A stretch of DNA of 36,954 nt. It comes from Myxococcales bacterium. GTDB taxonomy: Bacteria; Myxococcota_A; UBA9042. The stretch lies in NCBI GenBank assembly GCA_023954815.1, contig JAGSHB010000047.1:1-36954 (forward strand), read 5' to 3'. This document shows, piece after piece, positions 18,164 to 25,849 of this stretch. Positions within the stretch are counted from its first letter, which is position 1, and every line of letters begins with the position of its first letter. The notes beneath the pieces are model-generated. The model did no database searches. It was not told where the DNA came from and worked only from the letters and a program-made list of their open reading frames with translations. The position numbers and the translations under genes were made by a program.

Positions 18164-18917
18164 TAACGCATACACATTCGCCTTTGCGGCTATCGTCTGT
18201 GCAGTCTGCGGCATCATCGTCGCCGGCAGCGCGGTGAGTCTCAAAGACCGCCAAGACGCCAACATTCGGCTCGATAAGCAGAAGAAAGTGCTGTCGGTCG
18301 CTGGCCTGCTCACAGCTGACGAAGAGCTGACCCCCGAGGACGTGCAGAAGCGCTACTCGGACAACATCGTCGTCAAGGTTGTGACCCTGAAAAGCGGGGA
18401 GTACGCGAAGGACGTCGACGCGGCGACCTTCGACCAGAACAAGGCCTCGAAGGACCCTGAGACCAGCGCCGTAGCCCCGAAAAATAAGGCGAAAGTGCTG
18501 CGTCTGCCGACCATGGGGACGGTCTACCACGTCATGAAAGACGGCAAATTGTCGATGTACGTGCTGCCGGTCGAGGGCAAGGGCCTCTGGTCGACGCTGT
18601 ACGGCTACTTGGCGCTCGAAAAAGACGGCAACACCATCGCGGGACTGACCTTCTACCAGCACGGCGAGACGCCCGGGCTGGGCGGCGAGGTCGACAACCC
18701 CAAGTGGAAGGCGCTGTGGAAAGGTCGCAAGGCGTTCAAGGACGGCAAGCCGTTCGTGAAGGTCATCAAGGGCCAAGCCGGTCCTGTGGCCAGCGCACCG
18801 TACGAGGTCGACGGCCTCTCAGGCGCAACGCTCACCGCGCGCGGCGTGACCCACCTCATCCAGTTCTGGCTGGGTAGTGACGGCTTCGGCCCCTACCTCA
18901 AGAAGATCAAGGGATAA
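18156..18917 (+). CDS. nqrC: Na+-NQR subunit C with covalent FMN site
   Basis: A 253-residue periplasm-facing flavoprotein with one N-terminal membrane anchor (about residues 6-27). The FMN attachment motif S222-G-A-T225 in 'DGLSGATLTARGV' is intact and at the same residue number as in Vibrio NqrC. The FMN-binding region has the typical 'GKGLWSTLYGYLAL' and 'QHGETPGLGGEV'. ApbE, encoded downstream, would transfer FMN to Thr225 after export. Translation starts inside the end of nqrB (8-nt overlap). Confidence 0.96.
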   Translation: MHSNAYTFAFAAIVCAVCGIIVAGSAVSLKDRQDANIRLDKQKKVLSVAGLLTADEELTPEDVQKRYSDNIVVKVVTLKSGEYAKDVDAATFDQNKASKDPETSAVAPKNKAKVLRLPTMGTVYHVMKDGKLSMYVLPVEGKGLWSTLYGYLALEKDGNTIAGLTFYQHGETPGLGGEVDNPKWKALWKGRKAFKDGKPFVKVIKGQAGPVASAPYEVDGLSGATLTARGVTHLIQFWLGSDGFGPYLKKIKG

Positions 18918-19023
18918 GCGTCACTTGAGCGCCGTGTAAGCGGCCACAGATGAGCGGCCACAACCGCTCCGCATCAAGTGCCCACGGGGTGGTTCAAGCC
19001 CCGCAACTGTAGGAGCCATAACC
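18918..19023 (+). other. Structured nqrC-nqrD spacer with inverted and direct repeats
   Basis: The 106-nt spacer contains CACTTGA (18922-18928) pairing with TCAAGTG (18974-18980). Inside that loop is a 10-nt direct repeat AGCGGCCACA (18939-18948 and 18953-18962). A second hairpin CGGGG/CCCCG (18985-18989 with 18999-19003) lies just before the AGGAG site of nqrD. No T tract follows. It is likely a processing or stability element that sets subunit ratios, which is an inference. Confidence 0.45.
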
Positions 19024-19647
19024 ATGGCAGCGAAGACGAAGGACATCCTTCTCGATCCGCTTTTTACAAATAACCCCATTGCGTTACAGGTGCTCGGCAT
19101 CTGCAGTGCCCTGGCGGTTACGACCAAGATGGAGACGTCGGTGGTCATGGCGCTGGCCGTGATTGCGGTGACGGCGCTGTCCAACTTGTCGATCAGCGCG
19201 ATCCGTAACTACATCCCCTCATCGATCCGCATCATCGTGCAGCTGACCATCATCGCGTCGCTGGTGATTGTGACCGACCAGGTGCTCAAGGCGTTCATGT
19301 ACGACGTCAGCAAGCAGCTGAGCGTGTTCGTGGGTCTCATCATCACCAACTGCATCGTCATGGGCCGCGCCGAAGCGTTCGCCATGCAGAACCCTCCGTC
19401 CGCGTCGCTCATCGACGGTATCGGCAACGGTATGGGCTACGGTTTGGTGTTGCTGGTCGTCGGCTTTTTCCGCGAGCTCTTCGGCTCCGGGCGCCTATTC
19501 GGCCTGCAAGTCTTCAGCCTCGCCTCTGAGGGCGGCTGGTACACCCCCAACGGCCTGATGGTGCTGGCGCCGAGCGCGTTCTTCCTCATCGCCGTGTTCA
19601 TCTGGGTGGTTCGCACGTTCAAACCCGACCAAGTCGAGGAGGACTAA
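19024..19647 (+). CDS. nqrD: Na+-NQR subunit D, membrane subunit
   Basis: A 207-residue protein with about six membrane helices (Vibrio NqrD about 210). Cys27 in 'GICSALAV' and Cys110 in '[14 protein letters not shown]' match the two NqrD cysteines that, with two from NqrE, hold the membrane-embedded iron centre. The opening '[21 protein letters not shown]' is family-typical. NqrM, encoded at 28097, is the factor expected to deliver or assemble that iron. nqrE follows after only 3 nt. Confidence 0.95.
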   Translation: MAAKTKDILLDPLFTNNPIALQVLGICSALAVTTKMETSVVMALAVIAVTALSNLSISAIRNYIPSSIRIIVQLTIIASLVIVTDQVLKAFMYDVSKQLSVFVGLIITNCIVMGRAEAFAMQNPPSASLIDGIGNGMGYGLVLLVVGFFRELFGSGRLFGLQVFSLASEGGWYTPNGLMVLAPSAFFLIAVFIWVVRTFKPDQVEED

Positions 19648-19650
19648 GCC

Positions 19651-20247
19651 ATGGAGCATTATCTCTCACTGGGCATCAAAGCCGCCTTCGTCGAGAACAT
19701 GGCCTTGGCCTACTTCCTCGGCATGTGCTCGTTCCTCGCTGTCTCGAAGAAGGTCTCCACGGCCATCGGCCTCGGATTCGCCGTCATCTTCGTGTTGGCA
19801 GTGACGACCCCGGTCAACAACCTGCTCTTTCAGTACGTGCTCAAGCCGGATGCGCTGGTTGAAGGCGTCGACCTGAGCTTCTTGGGCTTCCTGACCTACA
19901 TCGGCACCATCGCCGCCATGGTTCAGATCGTTGAGATGACCTTGGACCGGTACGCACCTGCGCTCTACGGCGCGCTCGGTGTGTTCCTGCCGCTCATCGC
20001 GGTGAACTGCGCCATCTTGGGTGCGTCGCTGTTCATGGCTGAGCGGGACTACAACTTCGCAGAGAGCGTCGTGTTCGGCGTCGGCTCCGGCGTCGGCTGG
20101 ATGCTCGCCATCGTTGCCCTGGCGGCGATTCGCGAAAAGCTCCGTTACAATCAGGTGCCCGCTGGCCTTCGCGGTCTGGGTATCACCTTCATGATCACGG
20201 GCCTCATGGCCATGGGCTTCATGGCGTTCTCAGGCATCCAGCTGTAG
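19651..20247 (+). CDS. nqrE: Na+-NQR subunit E, membrane subunit
   Basis: A 198-residue, six-helix membrane protein, the same length as Vibrio NqrE and homologous to NqrD in inverted topology. Cys26 in '[11 protein letters not shown]' and Cys120 in '[13 protein letters not shown]' are the expected iron-centre ligands at the expected positions. It pairs with NqrD to carry electrons from the NqrF 2Fe-2S cluster to the FMN of NqrC. The gene begins 3 nt after nqrD. Confidence 0.95.
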   Translation: MEHYLSLGIKAAFVENMALAYFLGMCSFLAVSKKVSTAIGLGFAVIFVLAVTTPVNNLLFQYVLKPDALVEGVDLSFLGFLTYIGTIAAMVQIVEMTLDRYAPALYGALGVFLPLIAVNCAILGASLFMAERDYNFAESVVFGVGSGVGWMLAIVALAAIREKLRYNQVPAGLRGLGITFMITGLMAMGFMAFSGIQL

Positions 20248-20283
20248 GAGCGTGCTCCACGCACCTGTGGCAGCAAGCGCCTA

Positions 20284-20315
20284 GCGCAAAAACCCTGGAT
20301 TTCAGGCCTTTTCGC
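20284..20315 (+). other. Hairpin in the nqrE-nqrF spacer
   Basis: Between nqrE and nqrF the sequence reads GCG-C-AAAA-AC-CCTG-GATTT-CAGG-CC-TTTT-CGC, a stem with small internal loops. Together with a GGAGCGTGCTCC palindrome at the start of the spacer, it makes this 103-nt spacer structured. It is likely an RNA-level control or stability element. Confidence 0.42.
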
Positions 20316-20350
20316 CGGAAATCTCCCACCCTCCACGGAGGAGCGACAAA

Positions 20351-21619
20351 ATGACGATCGCGATTGGCGTCGGCGTATTCATCGCAACGATCTTGAGCCT
20401 GGTTGCCGTCTTGCTGGCGGCGAAGGCCAAACTCGTCCCCAGCGGCGAAGTGACCATCTTGATCAACGATGACGCTGACAAGGCGCTCAAGACGCCCAGC
20501 GGCAACACGTTGCTCAACACGTTGACCGACAACAAAATCTTCATCCCATCTGCCTGCGGCGGAAAGGGTTCCTGCGGCGTGTGCACGGTGCACGTACACG
20601 CAGGTGGCGGTGAATTGCTGCCGACTGAGGAAGGCCACATCTCCAAGGGCCAAGCCCGCGACGGCGTGCGCTTGGCCTGTCAGGTCAAGGTCAAAGGCGA
20701 CATGGAGATCGAGCTCGAGCCCGAGATCTTCAGCGTGCGCAAGTGGCAGTGCAAGGTTCGCAGCAACCACAACGTGGCGACCTTCATCAAGGAATTCATC
20801 ATCGACCTGCCCGAGGGTGAGTCGGTGCCATTCCGCGCCGGTGGTTACATCCAGATCGAGTGCCCGCCCCACGTCGCCGACTACAAGAACTTCGTCATCG
20901 ACGAGGAGTACAAAGGCGATTGGGACAAGTTCGACATGTGGCGCTACAAGTCGACGGTCACCGAGGAGGTCATGCGCGCCTACTCCATGGCCAACTACCC
21001 GGGTGAAGAAGGGCTGATCATGCTCAACATCCGGATCGCGTCGCCGCCCCCACGTGGCCCAGAAGGCATCCCGCCCGGCATCATGAGCTCGTACATCTTC
21101 GATCGGCAGCCTGGCGACGAGGTCACCATCAGCGGCCCATTCGGCGAGTTCTTTGCCACGGAGAACGACTGCGAGATGGTGTTTGTCGGCGGTGGTGCGG
21201 GCATGGCGCCCATGCGCTCGCACATCTTTGACCAGTTCAAACGCATCGAAACCAAGCGCAAAGTCAGCTTCTGGTACGGCGCTCGCTCGTTCCGCGAGGC
21301 GTTCTACATGGACGACTTCGACGGAATTCAGGCCGATAACGACAACTTCGAGTGGCACTTGGCGCTGTCGAACCCCGTCCCTGAAGAAAAATGGGATGAC
21401 CCGGATTCGGACGCCCGCAAGCCCCTCGGCAGCAAGCACGGCTACACCGGCTTTATCCACCAGGTGTTGTACGACAACTACCTCAAGCACCACGAGTCGC
21501 CTGAGGACGCTGAGTACTACATGTGCGGCCCGCCCATGATGAACAACGCCGTCATCAACATGCTCGTCGACCTCGGTGTCGAGCGAGACAATATCTACCT
21601 CGATGACTTCGGTGGATAA
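20351..21619 (+). CDS. nqrF: Na+-NQR subunit F, NADH dehydrogenase subunit
   Basis: The NADH-oxidising entry point of Na+-NQR, 422 residues (Vibrio about 408). One N-terminal membrane helix (about 4-26) is followed by a ferredoxin domain whose 2Fe-2S ligands Cys69, Cys75, Cys78 and Cys110 are all present ('[11 protein letters not shown]', 'LACQV'). A ferredoxin-reductase module follows, with the FAD motif R209-A-Y-S212 in '[10 protein letters not shown]', the NAD-binding '[14 protein letters not shown]' and the terminal '[13 protein letters not shown]'. GGAGGAG precedes the ATG. It is the last structural gene before an intrinsic terminator. Confidence 0.97.
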   Translation: MTIAIGVGVFIATILSLVAVLLAAKAKLVPSGEVTILINDDADKALKTPSGNTLLNTLTDNKIFIPSACGGKGSCGVCTVHVHAGGGELLPTEEGHISKGQARDGVRLACQVKVKGDMEIELEPEIFSVRKWQCKVRSNHNVATFIKEFIIDLPEGESVPFRAGGYIQIECPPHVADYKNFVIDEEYKGDWDKFDMWRYKSTVTEEVMRAYSMANYPGEEGLIMLNIRIASPPPRGPEGIPPGIMSSYIFDRQPGDEVTISGPFGEFFATENDCEMVFVGGGAGMAPMRSHIFDQFKRIETKRKVSFWYGARSFREAFYMDDFDGIQADNDNFEWHLALSNPVPEEKWDDPDSDARKPLGSKHGYTGFIHQVLYDNYLKHHESPEDAEYYMCGPPMMNNAVINMLVDLGVERDNIYLDDFGG

Positions 21620-21638
21620 GACGAGCTCCTGACCAGCG

Positions 21639-21678
21639 CGCCGTGCCCGAACTCCTCGGGTGCGGCGTCGCTCTTTTT
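21639..21678 (+). terminator. Intrinsic terminator after nqrF
   Basis: A 12-bp stem with two G-U pairs, CGCCGTGCCCGA (21639-21650) with TCGGGTGCGGCG (21656-21667), has a 5-nt loop and is followed by TCGCTCTTTTT (to 21678). This ends the nqrABCDEF message and leaves apbE to read-through or to its own promoter. Confidence 0.7.
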
Positions 21679-21712
21679 GCGTGTTCTATCGCTGCCCATC
21701 TCAAGGACCCCC

Positions 21713-22810
21713 ATGCCGCCGCCCGACCCCAACGTTCCGCCCTGGAAGAAGCTGCGGCCGCTACCGGTCGTATTTGTGCTCGGCCTGTTTTTCCTGGTCT
21801 GGTGGCGCGGTCAGACGAACGAGCAAGCGCAGAACAAGCGGCGCGTTGAGCCCGTGCAGACCCAGGGCAAGCACACCCTGCTCCGCGGGCAGACCATGGG
21901 CACGACGTTCACCGTCAAGCTCAGCGGCGTGCTGCCGGAGCCCCACAGCCAGGCGCTGCTCGGCGCGGTGCGACAGGAGCTCGGTGCGGTCGACAAGGCC
22001 ATGAGCACCTACAAACCAGACAGTGAGCTCAGTCGCTTCAACCAGCTGCTGACTGATGGCTCGCTGGTGCTGAGTGAACAGACCACCGAAGTGCTGCAGT
22101 TGGCCCTGACGATCGGAAAGGACAGCGGAGGCGCCTTTGATGTGACCGTTGGTCCCCTGGTTCGCGCCTGGGGATTCGGTGCCAAATCGACAAACAAGGG
22201 CCCAGACGAGGCCACCATCGCCAAGCTCAAGGCGCTCACTGGTGCAGCCGAACAGATGCAATTCGACCCGAAAACGCGGGCTCTGCGCAAGAAAACCGCT
22301 GGTGTTGAGGTCGATTTCAGCGCCATCGCCAAGGGCTACGGCGTCGACCGGGTGGCCGAGCGTCTCATCAAAGAGGGCGTGCCTGGGTTCATGGTCGAAG
22401 TCGGGGGTGAAGTGCGCACCTTTGGCAAGCGCGCCGACGACAAGCCCTGGCGTATCGGCATCGAACAGCCCAACCCGGCCGGCGGGGGTATCGCCACGGT
22501 CGTGACACTCGGAAACCTGTCTCTGGCGACGTCTGGTGACTACCGTAACTACCGAGAAGTGAATGGTAAACGCGTCTCTCACACCATCGATCCGCGCACG
22601 GGTCATCCCATCGCACATAAGCTCGCCAGCGTCAGCGTGCTCGCCAAGTCCTGCGCTCGGGCCGATGCGTGGGCCACTGCACTCAATGTGTTGGGACCCA
22701 CGGAGGGGTTGGCGCTAGCGAACAAGCTCGACCTCGCCGCCTACTTCTTGGTGAGGCAGCCGGATGGCCAATTCGCTGGCAGCCAGAGCGCAAAGTGGCC
22801 GGAGCGTTGA
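21713..22810 (+). CDS. apbE: FAD:protein FMN transferase
   Basis: Mg2+-dependent flavin transferase that moves FMN from FAD onto the Thr of SGAT-type motifs, here expected to modify NqrB Thr234 and NqrC Thr225. The protein has 365 residues. It carries an N-terminal membrane anchor ('VVFVLGLFFLVWW'), then the family motifs 'MGTTFTV', 'DVTVGPLVRAWGFG', 'DFSAIAKGYGVD', 'EVGGEVRTFG', 'HTIDPRTGHP' and 'ARADAWATAL'. The ATG at 21713 has AAGGA 6 nt upstream; an in-frame TTG at 21677 lies in the terminator and is unlikely. It sits 35 nt after the nqr terminator, so expression depends on read-through or a promoter I could not see. Confidence 0.95.
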   Translation: MPPPDPNVPPWKKLRPLPVVFVLGLFFLVWWRGQTNEQAQNKRRVEPVQTQGKHTLLRGQTMGTTFTVKLSGVLPEPHSQALLGAVRQELGAVDKAMSTYKPDSELSRFNQLLTDGSLVLSEQTTEVLQLALTIGKDSGGAFDVTVGPLVRAWGFGAKSTNKGPDEATIAKLKALTGAAEQMQFDPKTRALRKKTAGVEVDFSAIAKGYGVDRVAERLIKEGVPGFMVEVGGEVRTFGKRADDKPWRIGIEQPNPAGGGIATVVTLGNLSLATSGDYRNYREVNGKRVSHTIDPRTGHPIAHKLASVSVLAKSCARADAWATALNVLGPTEGLALANKLDLAAYFLVRQPDGQFAGSQSAKWPER

Positions 22811-22905
22811 CGCCCCAGCCTCACTGTGAATAACGCCCTAAGCGCTTGATCTATGGGCAGATGAGATCCATCTTGGGGTGTCTGCAGCCGCCTGTTGAAA
22901 GCGAC

Positions 22906-22921
22906 CACCGGCCGACGCCGG
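22906..22921. other. Inverted repeat upstream of the DUF4157-transglutaminase gene
   Basis: ACCGGC-CGAC-GCCGGT is a perfect 6-bp inverted repeat 30 nt before the ATG at 22951. It may be an operator or a leader hairpin. The rest of the 140-nt gap after apbE has no gene and no clear promoter. Confidence 0.3.
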
Positions 22922-22950
22922 TCGGCACAGCGACTGCGATGGAGAGCCCC

Positions 22951-24684
22951 ATGTCTACGTTCGACAGCAAATCCAGTGTGCAGCGCAAGAGCGCTCCCGG
23001 CGCGCAGCCCGCGGCCGCGCCTGGTGTTCAACTCAAAAGCAACGGCTACGTTCAGCAGAAGGCCGAAGTCAGCCCTGAAGGCGCTGCCGGCTACGACGTA
23101 CAGCGCAAGGAAGCCAGCCCCGACGTGCAGATGCGCGGGCCAGGGTTGAGCGGCGCCGGTGTGCAGGCTGCAGCGGCGAAGGGTGTGTCCGGTGGCGGCG
23201 GTCAAATCCCGCACCACGACGCAATCCAGGCCTCTTTCGGAAGTGACCACGATGTTGGCGCGATCGACTCCCATGTCGGCGGTGCCGCAGCCGATGCGAG
23301 CAAGGCCATGGGGGCTCAGGCCTACGCGACGGGCAACAGCGTGGCGTTTAGCTCAGCGCCGGACCTTCATACGGCGGCTCATGAAGCGGCCCACGTGCAG
23401 CAGCAGAAGGCTGGCGTCGTGCAGCTCAAGGGCGGTGTCGGAGAGGCCGGGGATGCCTACGAGAAAAACGCTGACGAAGTGGCCGATCGCGTCGTCCAGG
23501 GTAAATCGGCTGCCGATCTCTTGCCTGGCGGGGCCGGCGGCGGCGGCGGTGGCGTCCAGCAGAAGCAGGGCCCGGTGCAGATGTTGGGCGACAGCCTCGA
23601 CGCAGAGGTCAGTGACGAAAATCGCCCGAATGACTCGCTCGACTACCACCGGCGCAATGACGACACCGGCGAGTGGGAAAACAAGCCCATGGAGGGCGAG
23701 GTCAGCCAGTACGACTACAGCGCTCGTAAGAACAAGACCGTGCAGCGGCGCTACACCTTCGGCCAATACCAGGCCATGTGGGAAAAAGAGCGCGGCCGGC
23801 CGATGAACGAGACCGAGCTGGCGACGCTCAACCGCGGCTGTATCGGCATCACCGTGCTGAACCTCGGTGGCTCCGGCAACCCGCCGCTCGACGAGGCGTA
23901 CAACACCTTCGATCAGGGCCACGCCCGGATGGAAGATCTGCAAAAGACCATCAAAGAGCACCCGGACATGAGCGCCGCGGACGCCCAGGCGGCTGGCTTC
24001 AACGTCAACTTCAGCGGCAAGCTGGGTGACTACAAATCCGTCATGTTCGCCAAGCTGTTCTGGAGCAACCAGCAGGCGAAACCCAGCCAGGAGGCCTTTA
24101 ATGCGGGCTCCCATGAGTGGAATGACGAGCACAAGTGGGAAAAAGCGTCGCTCGTGCTGCCCAACGGCCTGACGGTCGAAGCGATGATGAAGGACCAGGG
24201 TCGCCAGGCGGTGATCGACTACGTCTACAACGACCTAGGCAAAGACGAATTCCAGCGTCTGACCAAGGCCAACCACGACGCCAATGTGTCGGCCTACTAC
24301 TTGGCTTGGGCACGGGCGATGGAAGACAAAGATCCGGATAGGTTCCCCGTCGACGAGGCCACCGGCAAGGTCGATATGAGTGGCTACCTCTACCAGAGCC
24401 GCCCGAAGATCAAGAAGAACAAGGAGTCCGGTCAGGACGAGTACTCCGGTGGCTACGTCAACTTCGACTATGGCTTCTGGGACGATGGCAGCAACTGCTT
24501 CTGGCACGCCAACCACATGCAGTACCCCGAGGGTGACGAGCGCCGCGACAAGCAGCCGATGATCGTCTTGCAGTCGACACGCGAGAAATTCATCAAAGGC
24601 TACTTCGACTTTGACCGCGTCATCTTCTGTGTCGGACTGACGAAGGGTTACGACCCGGCCTCTGCCGCCGATACGCACCAATAA
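22951..24684 (+). CDS. DUF4157 (eCIS core) protein fused to a microbial-transglutaminase domain
   Basis: A 577-residue chimera without signal peptide. Residues 1-80 are flexible and studded with VQxK tetrads. Residues about 85-190 form a DUF4157 domain with H144-E-A-A-H148 and '[11 protein letters not shown]', the metal-site signature of this family, which is common on cargo of extracellular contractile injection systems. A Gly run (193-201) leads to a C-terminal domain (about 245-570) that matches Streptomyces mobaraensis transglutaminase motif for motif: '[13 protein letters not shown]' (enzyme 'YGCVGVTWVNSG'), 'FAKLFWSNQ' (enzyme 'YSKHFWSGQ'), '[10 protein letters not shown]' and 'FWHANH', then '[11 protein letters not shown]'. 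The catalytic triad aligns as Cys297, Asp506 and His519 (enzyme Cys64, Asp255, His274). Predicted activity is Gln-Lys cross-linking or deamidation. GGAG lies 6 nt before the ATG; an in-frame start at 22846 is rejected. No injection-system genes are nearby. It is probably a delivered effector; the delivery route is unknown. Confidence 0.85.
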   Translation: MSTFDSKSSVQRKSAPGAQPAAAPGVQLKSNGYVQQKAEVSPEGAAGYDVQRKEASPDVQMRGPGLSGAGVQAAAAKGVSGGGGQIPHHDAIQASFGSDHDVGAIDSHVGGAAADASKAMGAQAYATGNSVAFSSAPDLHTAAHEAAHVQQQKAGVVQLKGGVGEAGDAYEKNADEVADRVVQGKSAADLLPGGAGGGGGGVQQKQGPVQMLGDSLDAEVSDENRPNDSLDYHRRNDDTGEWENKPMEGEVSQYDYSARKNKTVQRRYTFGQYQAMWEKERGRPMNETELATLNRGCIGITVLNLGGSGNPPLDEAYNTFDQGHARMEDLQKTIKEHPDMSAADAQAAGFNVNFSGKLGDYKSVMFAKLFWSNQQAKPSQEAFNAGSHEWNDEHKWEKASLVLPNGLTVEAMMKDQGRQAVIDYVYNDLGKDEFQRLTKANHDANVSAYYLAWARAMEDKDPDRFPVDEATGKVDMSGYLYQSRPKIKKNKESGQDEYSGGYVNFDYGFWDDGSNCFWHANHMQYPEGDERRDKQPMIVLQSTREKFIKGYFDFDRVIFCVGLTKGYDPASAADTHQ

Positions 24685-24711
24685 GCCCGCTGCATTGAAG
24701 GACCACGTGCG

Positions 24712-25074
24712 ATGAACAAGGAAAAAGAGGCCATTGGCGCGCTGCTGGACACCTACTTGGGTGGCGGCGGCGATCTCTTCGACCCACGCCCGTCGGCATC
24801 CGATGATCGGCTTGGAAAGAGCGTGACGGTCAGCGGACAGGCTGATTCTTCGGCCTCTGGGCCTATCTTGGTCGCTGGCGACGAGACCTTCTTGTTGACC
24901 GACCTGGGTAGCTGGCCGGCAGAGATCGTTGGCAAGACCGTCGAGGTGACGGGCACGGTCGGTAGCACGTCCGCTGGCGACGATCCGTTGGTCAATGCGG
25001 CCGGCGAATACAGCCACGGTGCGACAGGAACAAGCGCGACGCTGCGCGGCGCCACGTGGACCGTTAAAGGTTGA
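24712..25074 (+). CDS. Small cytoplasmic beta-rich protein, candidate immunity protein
   Basis: A 120-residue protein with no signal or membrane segment. It has a short N-terminal helix ('KEAIGALLDTYLGG') and a beta-rich core ('GKSVTVSGQAD', 'LLTDLGSWPAEIVGKTVEV', 'DDPLVNAAGEY') that reads like a small OB-fold or barrel; I do not recognise a named family. It starts 27 nt after the transglutaminase stop, with GAAGGA upstream, so it is in the same transcription unit. The next gene encodes a related domain. Position and small size suggest an inhibitor or immunity protein for the effector, but no direct evidence shows this. An accessory or chaperone role is the main alternative. Confidence 0.7.
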   Translation: MNKEKEAIGALLDTYLGGGGDLFDPRPSASDDRLGKSVTVSGQADSSASGPILVAGDETFLLTDLGSWPAEIVGKTVEVTGTVGSTSAGDDPLVNAAGEYSHGATGTSATLRGATWTVKG

Positions 25075-25733
25075 GTGTTTTCACGCTGAGAGCGCCGCGC
25101 CAGTGGCTGACAAGCGGGACGGCAACCGGCCTACAGCTGGCCGCCACAGTGCTCGTCAGTGCGCTCGTTGTCGTAGGGACGCAGGGGTGCACACGCGCTC
25201 ACGAACCCACCCCCACCGAATCCGCACGACCGAGTGATGCCGCGCGGCGTAGCGTCAAGAACAAAGGGAGCGATCGGACAGCGGTTGCACCCAAGACAGC
25301 CGCGACCTCGCCCACAGCGACAGGTGCTGCCAAACGCTCGAAGCGACGTGCCGTCCCCGCCGCCGCACGGGCCGAAATCGAGGCGCTCCTCGGTCCACAG
25401 AAGCTCGGACCACCGGCTGCGACTCGACCGGCTGCTGCCCGACCGGCTGTGCCACGCCGCGCCGCAGCCAAGACAGTGTCGGTCACCGGCACGGCGCGAG
25501 ACGCCAAGCAAGGTGCCATCGTGCGGGCCGATGACGGGGCCGCTTGGCTGGTCGGCGAGCTACAGGCGTGGCCTGCCGCAGTGCTTGGCAAGCGAGTGAT
25601 CGTTCGGGGTCTGGCCACGGTTCGTGACGCTGGACAGGGTGATAACCCTCTGAAAAACGGGCTTCATAGCGCCAGGGCGTCTGGCAGGAGCGCTGTGATC
25701 TCCAAGCCAACGTGGCGTTTGGTCACGCCGTAA
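25071..25733 (+). CDS. Membrane/lipoprotein paralogue of the preceding small protein
   Basis: A 220-residue protein starting at TTG, overlapping the previous stop in a TTGA junction, which implies coupled translation. The N-terminus has basic residues, then 'LQLAATVLVSALVVVG' and Cys40 in 'GTQGC', a slightly atypical lipobox, so it is an exported lipoprotein or a membrane-anchored protein. An Ala/Pro/Arg/Lys-rich linker follows. The C-terminal about 85 residues match the core of the 120-residue neighbour: 'KTVSVTGTA', 'AWPAAVLGKRVIVRG', 'DNPLKNG', then 'TW' near the end. The helix 'AEIEALLGPQKLG' also matches the neighbour's N-terminal helix. The pair thus covers two compartments. No other TTG/ATG/GTG start preserves the signal. 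Confidence 0.65.
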   Translation: MSVFTLRAPRQWLTSGTATGLQLAATVLVSALVVVGTQGCTRAHEPTPTESARPSDAARRSVKNKGSDRTAVAPKTAATSPTATGAAKRSKRRAVPAAARAEIEALLGPQKLGPPAATRPAAARPAVPRRAAAKTVSVTGTARDAKQGAIVRADDGAAWLVGELQAWPAAVLGKRVIVRGLATVRDAGQGDNPLKNGLHSARASGRSAVISKPTWRLVTP

Positions 25734-25814
25734 TCGGCAGAAACTCCGCTCGGATTGGCCCAAAGCAATGCAAGCGCAGTCGATTTTTGCTATTCGCCTG
25801 ACGGCGGGAAAAGC

Positions 25815-25820
25815 TATACT
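25815..25820 (+). promoter_or_regulatory. Possible -10 element for the Kazal lipoprotein gene
   Basis: TATACT lies 30 nt before the ATG, in an AT-richer patch. A TTGCTA at 25787-25792 is too far away (22 nt) to be a standard -35. If real, the start site is near 25827. Low confidence. Confidence 0.25.
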
Positions 25821-25849
25821 TTGCACCGCTCGAAACTCCGGAGGGCACC

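Noticed and set aside
18981-19010. tRNA-like T-arm (GGTTCAAGCC flanked by a GGGG/CCCC stem) in the nqrC-nqrD spacer
   Set aside because: No acceptor, D or anticodon arms can be assembled around it, and it lies inside an operon spacer with a ribosome binding site immediately after.
20219-21493. 424-codon open frame antisense to nqrF
   Set aside because: It overlaps a fully recognisable nqrF, has no family features, and is explained by high third-position GC. Other long antisense frames (15767-16843, 12366-13274, 4791-5735) are rejected for the same reason.
22846-22950. 35-residue N-terminal extension of the DUF4157-transglutaminase protein
   Set aside because: The upstream start lacks a ribosome binding site and the extra sequence is atypical, while ATG 22951 has GGAG 6 nt upstream and begins a typical Ser/Gln/Lys-rich DUF4157 leader.
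22951-25733. Complete contractile injection system locus around the DUF4157 protein
   Set aside because: No sheath, tube, baseplate or AAA+ ATPase genes occur anywhere in the window, so only an orphan effector-like gene can be claimed.
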